64,000 bases of DNA from Flavihumibacter profundi (GTDB taxonomy: Bacteria > Bacteroidota > Bacteroidia > Chitinophagales > Chitinophagaceae): the NCBI RefSeq assembly GCF_020076305.1, contig NZ_JAIQXE010000002.1, positions 186,001-250,000 on the forward strand. Reading direction: 5' to 3'. Below are positions 46,445-53,463 of this stretch, piece after piece. The position numbers and the translations under genes are program-made. The notes below the pieces were generated by a model, which was not told the origin of the DNA, did no database searches, and saw only the letters and a list, made by a program, of their open reading frames with translations. Positions within the stretch are counted from its first letter, which is position 1. Every line of letters starts with the position of its first letter.

Positions 46445-46819
46445 TTAGTAGTAAGTATTTGATTTAAGCTGAAAGATATATTACCACTTCCTATTATGAA
46501 AGTGAGATAATAAATATTTATTCACTTAATATGATTTTCTTTATAGGTTGAATATTTTTGTCAATTTACCGCAGATAAGGTAACAACCAGCCAACTAAAA
46601 TGTAAATTGGATAAATTGAAATCCTTATTACCTTTCAAACATTGAAAATTACAGTGTTACCATAAGGGTGACTCATCCGGAACTGGTACTAAGGCCGGGG
46701 CATACATTTCAAAATACTGGTTGTAGGGTGTTTTAATTGCGGTTATATCTTGGAGGTATAAGGGATGGGTGCTACTTTTATAAGTATGCGCTATTATATA
46801 CCCACCGATTAAACAGATT

Positions 46820-47093
46820 ATGAAGGAACATTTCAGCTACAATTACGATGAACTTTTTGACCCAACTCTTGCTGCTTTGCATAATCTTGGGGGGTCAGGT
46901 TCAATTGATAAATTGAAAATCAGGTTGCGAAGGACTTGAATTTAAGTGCTGATCAGGTCAATGAAAAGTTCAAAGGCAATACTACAAAACTCGGGTATCG
47001 GCTTTCGTGGTCCAGGTATTTCTTAAAGAGATATGGTTTGTTGGAAAGCTCAGTCCGGGGTATTTATTCTTTATTCAAGCAATTAATAGATTA
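46820..47093 (+). pseudogene. Frameshifted Mrr N-terminal domain remnant
   Basis: The ATG at 46820 opens YDELFDPTLAALHNLGGSGS, the standard winged-helix start of Mrr-type restriction proteins, but the frame stops at 46937. In another frame the text continues without loss (NLSADQVNEK, TTKLGYRLSWSRYFLKRYGL, RGIYSL) until TAA 47091. One indel near 46915 explains this. The Mrr catalytic domain is missing, so the gene is dead. Confidence 0.75.
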
Positions 47094-47247
47094 AAGGGGG
47101 TAAAAAATTTCCCTAACTATTGGTTGTGCGTAATTCCTTCGTCAAAAATCATCAGGACTTCAAACAAGATTTCAAAATTTATGTAATAGAATCTCAACTG
47201 CGGTTAACGTAAATAACAGATATGATTTACTGAGACCAGTTTAAGAT

Positions 47248-47475
47248 AGAAATGAGATACATATTGGTGGTAATAGAAACTATGATCATGTTTTAGAAAG
47301 CATTGAATTCGGCGTCATTAATGGCAAGCATATTCTATTAGTTGATGATGTAGTTACATTGGGAAGGTCATATAGGATTATTGCAAATCATCTTATGACC
47401 ATAGGGGCTAGAAGTGTAAATGGATTCATGCTAGCAAAAACCCATTGGCTTGAAGAGGAACAGCAAATAATTTAA
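47248..47475 (+). pseudogene. Phosphoribosyltransferase C-terminal remnant
   Basis: A 75-codon frame without a start codon encodes NGKHILLVDDVVTLGRSYR, the PRPP-binding loop of type I phosphoribosyltransferases (VDD-V-TxG-S), followed by GARSVNGFMLAKTHW. The N-terminal half of the fold is absent. It lies just after the Mrr remnant. Its original role, nucleotide salvage, ComF-like or defence-linked, cannot be told. Confidence 0.7.
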
Positions 47476-47744
47476 ATATATTAAATATGTAACATTTAGC
47501 AGTTGATCCGACAGTTGAAGATTTTTCTTTTTCAAAAGGATTTGGGTTTAAACTAAGGTAGCCGATGAGGTCTAGATCAAGGTCTACTTTTTAGCCAGGT
47601 TAAGTGATTCTATAAAAGTTTGCATGGGTGTTTTACCAAAACAATATCTGACGCCAGTCGGCTATAGAACTCGGTACCATGATGCGTTACATGCGTATTA
47701 AAGGTATTTCATTCCTGAAATATTCTGAAAACGATTGTGTTCCC

Positions 47745-48077
47745 CTACCTATACTTTATGAACATCTCCTGCATCTTCTCCTTCGCCTTCCTCGAAACCG
47801 GCAGCACCCGCCCGGCCACCTTAATCTCTGCCTTCCCAATAAAATTTACAAAATCCATCGAAACAATATACCGCTTATGGATTCTAAGGAAACGCCCCTT
47901 CGATAGCGTTTCTTCAAACCTGCGTATACTGGCGTATATCGTATAACTCCTGGTTTCAGTAACGATCTTGCATAACCGCTTGTCAGATTCTATATACTGG
48001 ATACTGGGTACCGGAACCCGTTCAAGCCCGGGCCCAAATGGTATCAGCAATTCTTCCCTTTGCATAATGGTATTCAT
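47745..48077 (-). CDS. LytTR DNA-binding protein
   Basis: 110 residues, a stand-alone LytTR domain: VPSIQYIESDKRLCKIVTETRSYTIYASIRRFEETLSKGRFLRIHKRYIVSMDFVNFIG (given here as its conserved path) has the usual strands and the RIHKRYIV segment that precedes the DNA-contacting loop. No receiver domain is attached, so it is controlled otherwise. It is last of the AraC-FecR-LytTR group, seven bases after the FecR-like gene. LytTR proteins bind pairs of direct repeats about two helical turns apart. Confidence 0.8.
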   Translation of the reverse strand: MNTIMQREELLIPFGPGLERVPVPSIQYIESDKRLCKIVTETRSYTIYASIRRFEETLSKGRFLRIHKRYIVSMDFVNFIGKAEIKVAGRVLPVSRKAKEKMQEMFIKYR

Positions 48078-48084
48078 TTGGAAG

Positions 48085-48744
48085 CTATTGATTTGAATGA
48101 AAAACTACCGGATTTACACTGTCTCCAAGCACCGTAACCGGGCCCTCGGGCAGCTCTATGGACATTTTCCCTGATTTTACCTTGAATGGGCCATCCTTCG
48201 AAGCGGCTATTTCAAAACTGGCACTTCCCCACAGCCATACCTTCCTGTCGTACCAATACCATTTTGTTGAGTACCCCAGCTTCGAATGCGGATGCAGTTC
48301 TACACGTGTGCCATCGGACAGTTTTATAATCCTTGACTCTCCGCTGGCTTCTTCAATTTTATTCACCTTGTCAATGCCATCCACTTGCTGCATCCAATGC
48401 CGCAAGGGAGTCAGGGGCACCAGTTGATCAATGGCAAGTATGATCAATAATCCTATCCCTGCTATGCGAAATATCTTCCCTGACCGGCTTCTTTTTTTAG
48501 GCTCCTTTTTCGTATGATCATTGATCAGTTTGATTATTCCCGCACCCACGCCACCCCTGGTGGCCGATATCAGCAGGTCAAACAACCGTTCATTGGCCTC
48601 ACTTTCGTTTAACCACTCGTCCAGCTCATCCTTTTCCTCCTGGGTGGCGATCTCCAGGAAGAAATGTTGTATGATGGCCGATGCCCTCTGGTTCAGGTTC
48701 GCATAAGGCGCAACCGCTTCGATTTGTTCCTTATAACTTATCAT
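48085..48744 (-). CDS. FecR-like membrane protein, short
   Basis: 219 residues. A cytoplasmic N-terminal region with the anti-sigma-like EIATQEEKDELDEWLNESEANERLF helix pair, one membrane helix (IFRIAGIGLLIILAIDQLVPL, about 88-108), and a periplasmic FecR core: SGESRIIKLSDGTRVELHPHSKLGYSTKWYW, then RKVWLWGSASFEIAASKDGPFKVKSG. FecR proteins relay TonB-receptor signals to an ECF sigma factor, and typical ones are above 300 residues. This one lacks the C-terminal third, and no sigma factor or SusC-like receptor is nearby. It overlaps the AraC stop by four bases. Confidence 0.8.
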   Translation of the reverse strand: MISYKEQIEAVAPYANLNQRASAIIQHFFLEIATQEEKDELDEWLNESEANERLFDLLISATRGGVGAGIIKLINDHTKKEPKKRSRSGKIFRIAGIGLLIILAIDQLVPLTPLRHWMQQVDGIDKVNKIEEASGESRIIKLSDGTRVELHPHSKLGYSTKWYWYDRKVWLWGSASFEIAASKDGPFKVKSGKMSIELPEGPVTVLGDSVNPVVFHSNQ

Positions 48745-49661
48745 AGACTATATTTTTGCCGCCATTCGGCGGGGGTGAGACCTGTAACATGACCAAAATT
48801 TTTATTGAACGTCCCCTTATTCTTGTAGCCAACTTCTTTGGCTATTTCGCTGACTAGTTTACCGGATTGCACCAATAAATTCTTAGTCAGCTCCATCCGC
48901 AATAAGTTCTGCCGCTTGGCCATTCCCATACCAAAGTAATCAGCAAAAGCTATTTTTAGGGCATTTTCATTTAAACCCACCTGCCTGGAAATTTCCTTAG
49001 TAGTAAGGTCTTTCGAAAGGTTCCGTTGTATGAACTTATCGGCCGCCAGCGCATAATCAAGATGATATACCTTGGGGTTTAATCTTCTACCCCGCAATAT
49101 AGATTCTTTCAACAGGTAGGCTATGCTAATCAATTGTCCCGTTAACCATTCATCAGGTGATCCCAATATTTTTGGTGGATGCAATAATTCAGACACCTGG
49201 GCCTGTATCATTTCTGTGAATTCGTAACGTCCTTCTTCAAAGCCCTTTAATTGCAGGCGATTGGCCAGGGGGTCTATATTAAACAACAGGTAACGCACTT
49301 TAAGTTGTGCTTTCAGGGCGATTGTATAATCGCGGGACCGAAACAAACAAATAACGCCCCTGGTCACCACAATATCTTCTGAAAGCCCCTCCTTTAATAC
49401 AAGGTGCCCATCCAGCATCAGCATCATTTTTAAACCCTCAGATTCATGCTCTTTCCTCAACTCCACTTCGGGTTCTAACGCATATGAATACTGGTAAAGC
49501 GAGCCGTCTGTACTACCGTACTCATGTACCGTGACCCGGCCCATGAACACATCTGCTGAAAGCACAGAACGCGGTCTCAGGCTGTCTGTTGCATTGGTGT
49601 CAACATCCAGGGGTCTAAGGTTAATCCTGCCAAGCCGGTTATGTGAAAGTTGTGTCAGCAC
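48741..49661 (-). CDS. AraC-family transcriptional regulator
   Basis: 306 residues. The C-terminal 100 hold the double HTH: KDLTTKEISRQVGLNENALKIAFADYFGMGM, then LVSEIAKEVGYKNKGTFNKNFGHVTGLTPAEWRQKYS, the AraC signature. The N-terminal 200 are a cupin-like sensor region with mostly beta strands. It is the first gene of a three-gene minus-strand unit with FecR-like and LytTR genes. AraC proteins of this length often regulate siderophore or receptor genes, which would suit the FecR partner. No ligand can be named. Confidence 0.85.
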   Translation of the reverse strand: MLTQLSHNRLGRINLRPLDVDTNATDSLRPRSVLSADVFMGRVTVHEYGSTDGSLYQYSYALEPEVELRKEHESEGLKMMLMLDGHLVLKEGLSEDIVVTRGVICLFRSRDYTIALKAQLKVRYLLFNIDPLANRLQLKGFEEGRYEFTEMIQAQVSELLHPPKILGSPDEWLTGQLISIAYLLKESILRGRRLNPKVYHLDYALAADKFIQRNLSKDLTTKEISRQVGLNENALKIAFADYFGMGMAKRQNLLRMELTKNLLVQSGKLVSEIAKEVGYKNKGTFNKNFGHVTGLTPAEWRQKYSL

Positions 49662-49807
49662 GATAGTTTCTTTAAGCTAGAATTAGATTTGCATTTAGTA
49701 AAATATTTTGAAGCCGAATTTTGCCTTTTGAAAAAAAACTCCCGAAATCATACATCCTGGTAATAAATCCCCCGGCCAGGATTGGCCAGGGGATGATGTG
49801 ATCAACG

Positions 49808-50230
49808 CTACGTCGTATGTCCGTACCGGTCAGATAGCCGACTGATACGTAACCATACTTCCTCTTCATTTTCCATGCTTTCACAGACCGTTTTCATCAG
49901 TGCTTTGAAAGCGGTCACTGAGTCTTTACCGATGCCCGGCGATACCGATTCCCGCACAGGTGCAATGCATCCCGCCAACTCTTTCAGTGCATTGTTGGCC
50001 TTGTGAATCAGTATCAGGCTGCGTTCTGGTACATTCATAACCTGCAGGTGCATGCGATGCCTTTTACTGAACCGTATCGCCAATGGATACCTGCCTTCTG
50101 GTATACAGGATATATTCCGCTGGTTTTTTCGCCAGGGCAACTCAATGGTAAAGCATAGAAAAATTCCCCCGCTGCTAAGAATACCATCCGTGCCCAACGG
50201 ATAATATTCGCGCTCCAATAGCAGCTCCAT
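49808..50230 (-). CDS. DUF5675 family protein
   Basis: 140 residues. The family pattern is visible: LLLEREYYPLGTDGILSS, then FLCFTIELPWRKNQRNISCIPEGRYPLAIRFS, HLQVMNVPERSLILIHKANNALKELAGCIAPV, a compact beta-rich fold with conserved Glu, Cys and His. DUF5675 members are frequent in phage-like and secretion-related contexts of Bacteroidota; the biochemical activity is unknown. It is third in a cassette with the small membrane protein (four bases away) and the 192-residue protein. Confidence 0.75.
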   Translation of the reverse strand: MELLLEREYYPLGTDGILSSGGIFLCFTIELPWRKNQRNISCIPEGRYPLAIRFSKRHRMHLQVMNVPERSLILIHKANNALKELAGCIAPVRESVSPGIGKDSVTAFKALMKTVCESMENEEEVWLRISRLSDRYGHTT

Positions 50231-50233
50231 AGA

Positions 50234-50470
50234 TCAACCTTTTACCGCCACCTGGCTCACGGCACTGGCCACGGTTGCGGCAACGCCCAGGTAACTGGCG
50301 ATGGTCACCACAATGGCTGGCAATGCAACCGGCGATGCCAGCAGCGCAGCACTGATAGCTGCCAGCGCAATGCCGATATTCCGCAGTTTTACAAAAAAGG
50401 GTGGCGTCTCTGCCATGGCCCGCTCGGCCAGGCTTAATTTGTCCATATCAAATTGTTTCATAGTGTACAT
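50234..50470 (-). CDS. Small membrane protein
   Basis: 78 residues. A polar N-terminal 25 is followed by one or two hydrophobic segments rich in Ala, Ile and Val (IGIALAAISAALLASPVALPAIVVTIASYLGVAATVA split by Pro). The small size and neighbouring DUF5675 gene make a holin-like or pore-forming role conceivable, but no family is recognised. Four bases separate it from the DUF5675 gene. Confidence 0.6.
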   Translation of the reverse strand: MYTMKQFDMDKLSLAERAMAETPPFFVKLRNIGIALAAISAALLASPVALPAIVVTIASYLGVAATVASAVSQVAVKG

Positions 50471-50517
50471 TGTTTTAGTGAATAATTAGTGTTCAATAGG
50501 TAGGATTACAAAACGGG

Positions 50518-51096
50518 TCATAGCACTTTTTCCAGTACTGTTATATTCTCCGGCATGTCCTTTGCCGTTACCCGCACCTTGGTACCTGCCAGTGAAGGGT
50601 TGGCTTGCTGGGTTGTGTAAATCCAGTCGTAACCATTTACGAGGCTCTGCTTGGCATCGCCTTCTTCGAGCTTAGTACCGTCAGGAGAAAACAAAGTGAA
50701 CCGCACCGACTTCACGCGGAAATTATCCATCGCCTGTACAATGATCTCCCGGCCGACCACACCTTCGTACTCGTCAGTACGCAGGTCCGACAGTTTAGGC
50801 GCTTTATACGCATCCAGGAAAGCCACGTTGTGCGCCGATTGTGTTCCCTTACGCACGGCAGCATATTCCGCCATCAGTGCCGGGTTATTGGCTTTAACCG
50901 TTTTGGCATACAGGACAGCGCGTTGGAATTTTTCCTTCACCCCCAGCTGTGTGAGCTCTTCTTCAGGGGTTCCCTTCTTTGCCTTCTTGGGTAAACTCGC
51001 AATGATCGATTTATCACCCCGGTTTCTTAAAGAGTACTGTTTTCCGACTTTCCCGGCATAGCTAAACGTCAGGAAATTTCGATTGGTAGTTGCCAT
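50518..51096 (-). CDS. Hypothetical protein heading the DUF5675 cassette
   Basis: 192 residues, no signal peptide, rich in Lys and Ala. The N-terminal half is basic (SYAGKVGKQYSLRNRGDKSIIASLPKKAKKGTPEE) and the C-terminal half is an Ig-like beta region (VRFTLFSPDGTKLEEGD, then LAGTKVRVTAKDMPENITVLEKVL). This looks like a structural or surface protein rather than an enzyme. It is the first gene of the cassette, and the 11-bp-phased repeat array lies 150-310 bp upstream of its start. Family not known to me. Confidence 0.65.
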   Translation of the reverse strand: MATTNRNFLTFSYAGKVGKQYSLRNRGDKSIIASLPKKAKKGTPEEELTQLGVKEKFQRAVLYAKTVKANNPALMAEYAAVRKGTQSAHNVAFLDAYKAPKLSDLRTDEYEGVVGREIIVQAMDNFRVKSVRFTLFSPDGTKLEEGDAKQSLVNGYDWIYTTQQANPSLAGTKVRVTAKDMPENITVLEKVL

Positions 51097-51535
51097 TTCT
51101 ATTTGTTTTCATGTTAATAATTGGATTAAAGCGGCAACCGGTAATCGGGGAAATAACGGGGGCTGGCAGCGCGTTTGCTAATTCAGGACCGCTATCTATT
51201 TGTCTAAAAACTTTGCGTTTCGTGAAGACCTACAGCGAAAACCAATGCAGTTCATGCATGTTTTTAGCAGTTTTCCAGCAGTAAATCCGCAGTATTTCAG
51301 CAGTTTTCCAGCAGTCTTTAGGCTTTTGGCGACACCTTTTTAGCAGTTTTTCAGTTCTTTCTCGGCGCTTTCCCGGTTCTTTCCCGGCACTTACCCTACA
51401 GTTGCCTATCTGGGAATGGATGTTCCCATTTTGCTGCGTCGCAGGTCTTCCGGAAGGCCGGGCGGGGCCTCATCTCCCACCCGGCCATGAGGCTGTCCGG
51501 TGGACCTGTTACTGCAGTTAGGGAACTGCCATTGA
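51097..51535. other. Intergenic region carrying the cassette's control region
   Basis: 439 bp between the second LytTR gene and the cassette, both on the minus strand. About 160 bp are taken up by the periodic array at 51247-51408; the rest shows no coding potential. The promoter of the cassette should be near 51097-51200. Confidence 0.6.
51247..51408. repeat. 11-bp helically phased tandem repeat array
   Basis: GCAGT starts at 51267, 51278, 51289, 51300 and 51311, exactly 11 bp apart. Degenerate units continue in near-phase at 51322, 51333, 51343, 51354, 51365, 51376, 51387 and 51398, with CTTTCTCGG/CTTTCCCGG three times at 11-bp steps (51357, 51368, 51379). The best unit is GCAGTTTTCCA. T-tracts recur on one face of the helix. 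It lies upstream of the DUF5675 cassette and directly after a LytTR gene, suggesting a multi-site regulator target or a curved-DNA element. Confidence 0.75.
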
Positions 51536-51856
51536 TCAGGTCGTGTTGTTGAATGCTTCAAGAACATTTTGGGAAAAGTTCCGGCCAATGGGTAACCGTA
51601 GATTTTCAATGAAGAGTTCATGGCGGTTAATCGCGGTTACCTGGCAGATGTTAACCGCAAAACTTCGGTGGATCTGCACCAGGTTTGCGAATTCAGGTTG
51701 CTCCAGCAACGCTTGAATACTGTGACTGATATTGTACATGCTCTGGCCAACATACATCCTGGTATGGCGGCCATTTGAACGGACATAAAGAATCGCTTCT
51801 AAACTGATTCTGTGCTGGGTGCTTTTTTCTTTGAATAGTACATAGTTTGTTTTCAT
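51536..51856 (-). CDS. LytTR DNA-binding protein, second copy
   Basis: 106 residues, stand-alone LytTR: ISLEAILYVRSNGRHTRMYVGQ, then HSIQALLEQPEFANLVQIHRSFAVNICQVTAINRHELFIE and LRLPIGRNFSQNVLEAF. It differs clearly from the copy at 47745, so this is not a recent duplication. It is followed by the phased array and then the DUF5675 cassette on the same strand, which makes it the natural candidate regulator of that cassette. Confidence 0.8.
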   Translation of the reverse strand: MKTNYVLFKEKSTQHRISLEAILYVRSNGRHTRMYVGQSMYNISHSIQALLEQPEFANLVQIHRSFAVNICQVTAINRHELFIENLRLPIGRNFSQNVLEAFNNTT

Positions 51857-52200
51857 AAAAAATTATTTCTATAACTATACCTATCCGAAAACACACCGCC
51901 AACTTTTTTTAACAATCTGACAAAAGATGGTAATAATCTGCACGATTCATGTAATAATCTGCATTTCGCCCACCCCAAAAAATAAAGAGGCCTTAAAAAA
52001 AGCCTCTTTATTTACTGGAAAATCGCTCCCGAAATTATACTAATCGCTCCCGAAATCGGACTTTTGGAAATTTTGTTTACACTTCGCCTGCGTTTACTCT
52101 TTATTTTTTTGGAGCATCACTGCTTTCAGTTTTGACATTAGCGCTAATTATAACACCGTAAGATTTGTCAGTGACGTTATACTCTTTAAAGAGTTTCTCT
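51857..52200. other. Intergenic region with terminator and 21-bp-spaced direct repeat
   Basis: 344 bp between two minus-strand genes. It holds a strong hairpin (51981-52012) and a 15-bp direct repeat, AATCGCTCCCGAAAT at 52021-52035 and 52042-52056. The start-to-start distance of 21 bp is two helical turns, the spacing known for LytTR target pairs. The rest shows nothing. Confidence 0.6.
51981..52012. terminator. Intrinsic terminator hairpin, likely bidirectional
   Basis: AATAAAGAGGC (51981-51991) pairs perfectly with GCCTCTTTATT (52002-52012) around an A-rich loop. On the minus strand the loop and tail are T-rich. It sits after the secreted protein gene at 52201-52995, whose transcript it should end. 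Confidence 0.75.
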
Positions 52201-52995
52201 TTACTGATTACAGTAAATAACACCGTCCTTTCCTTGTGGTCCAACGAGCTTTATAGCATTAGTATCTTTATATACTGTTATTACTGCAATATCAGATGGT
52301 TGGTACGCATTCAGTTCAATCCTTGTTACATTCATACTGTCTATAAAAATTACAGGGTCGTTAAATAACTTTTTAAATCTGTTATTTGCCCTGTTAAAAA
52401 TACTATAACACGATATTTTAATATCAATTGCTTCTATTGGTCTTTCAGAATAGTAACTTTCATCAACAGGGTATTGTGGTTTTCTGTTTGGGTCAATCTT
52501 AACAAAAAAGGAAATTGTGTCATTGCCTACATTCCAATAAGTTGAGCAACCTCTCGAGCCCCATTTTTCTGTAAGTTCTGGATATGTTTTAAACACTTCC
52601 TTTAAGGTCAGGTTTTGCATATCTATGGGCACTCCACCCGGTAAATTGCCCTTGAAGTCTTTTGTCAGCCTGATCTTACTTATGTAATCCGAGTTTTTGT
52701 CTTTTTGAAATATGACGCCTGGATATTTGTTTGAAGAATAACCTTTGCCGTTTACATATCGCGCATCTTGTCCGTAACAATTTTTTGGAAGGTCCATTTC
52801 TTCTACATCGACTGACTTCAAATTACCAGCTAGCTTTTTCAAATCCGTTAAAGTTGTCTGGCACAAACAAAATCCTGACAATGATATTTTTTTTGAAAGA
52901 CTTGTGTCTATTGGCTGTGTTGTAGAATTAGTTTGGATCTGTCCATTTGTGATAAGAAATAAGGTCGAAAAAATAGAAGCAATTATAAATTTCAT
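52201..52995 (-). CDS. Secreted hypothetical protein with plug-like C-terminus
   Basis: 264 residues with a signal peptide (MKFIIASIFSTLFLITNGQ). The C-terminal 50 (FIDSMNVTRIELNAYQPSDIAVITVYKDTNAIKLVGPQGKDGVIYC) resemble the plug region of TonB-dependent receptors and M56-associated proteins, in which PxDIxxIxVLKDxxA...GxxGxxGVI is conserved. The middle carries several Cys and a GxPIDMQNLTLKEVFKTYPEL helix. No receptor barrel is present. It may be an exported regulatory or binding domain; function unknown. Confidence 0.6.
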   Translation of the reverse strand: MKFIIASIFSTLFLITNGQIQTNSTTQPIDTSLSKKISLSGFCLCQTTLTDLKKLAGNLKSVDVEEMDLPKNCYGQDARYVNGKGYSSNKYPGVIFQKDKNSDYISKIRLTKDFKGNLPGGVPIDMQNLTLKEVFKTYPELTEKWGSRGCSTYWNVGNDTISFFVKIDPNRKPQYPVDESYYSERPIEAIDIKISCYSIFNRANNRFKKLFNDPVIFIDSMNVTRIELNAYQPSDIAVITVYKDTNAIKLVGPQGKDGVIYCNQ

Positions 52996-53081
52996 AGAGT
53001 TTTTTCTGGGTACTAACGGAATAGTATTTGAAATAAAAATTTACTGCCGCAAGCTAATTATTTAACCATCATATTTTCTCA

Positions 53082-53330
53082 TCAATATTTGGGATTATTT
53101 ATAGCCGCAATCACTTCCTCCAGAAACATATTCTCATTTATCACGCGCAACCTTAACCGAACAACTTCCAGTTGCTCTGAAGGAATGATTTTAATATCCG
53201 ACCCGCAGGTCCAGGAGAACCTGACTTTTCCATCCTGGGTGATCTCCTTAAGCAAGGGGATTTCAAACAAAGGTTTCGTTCCCATCCGGATGTAATTGTG
53301 TATGGTAACTTCATCAGCTACCAGTTTCAA
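53082..53330 (-). pseudogene. C-terminal fragment duplicated from the glycosidase gene at 58551
   Basis: The first 40 codons (KLVADEVTIHNYIRMGTKPL, then PLLKEITQDGKVRFSWTCG) match the end of the protein at 58551-60983 nearly residue for residue, and the DNA is similar too (compare 53224-53330 with 58638-58745). After that match the frames diverge and the fragment ends in unrelated sequence. There is no upstream part. This is a broken second copy at the other edge of the carbohydrate cluster. Confidence 0.75.
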
Positions 53331-53463
53331 TCACCGGCGGTATTCCTCCGCTCGATTTTATGAAACCGGAATTGATAACTGGGAATTTCTAACGCATTAT
53401 AAAGATTGACTGAGTATTTGTTGGTGTTCCCTTTCTCTATATAAAAAACATATTATTCCACCG

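Larger units (their letters stand above)
46445..47744. other. Decayed 1.3-kb region with gene remnants
   Basis: No intact gene. It holds the two remnants listed at 46820 and 47248, and otherwise AT-rich DNA with stops in all frames. It looks like a scar where defence genes were lost at the edge of the restriction island. Confidence 0.6.
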
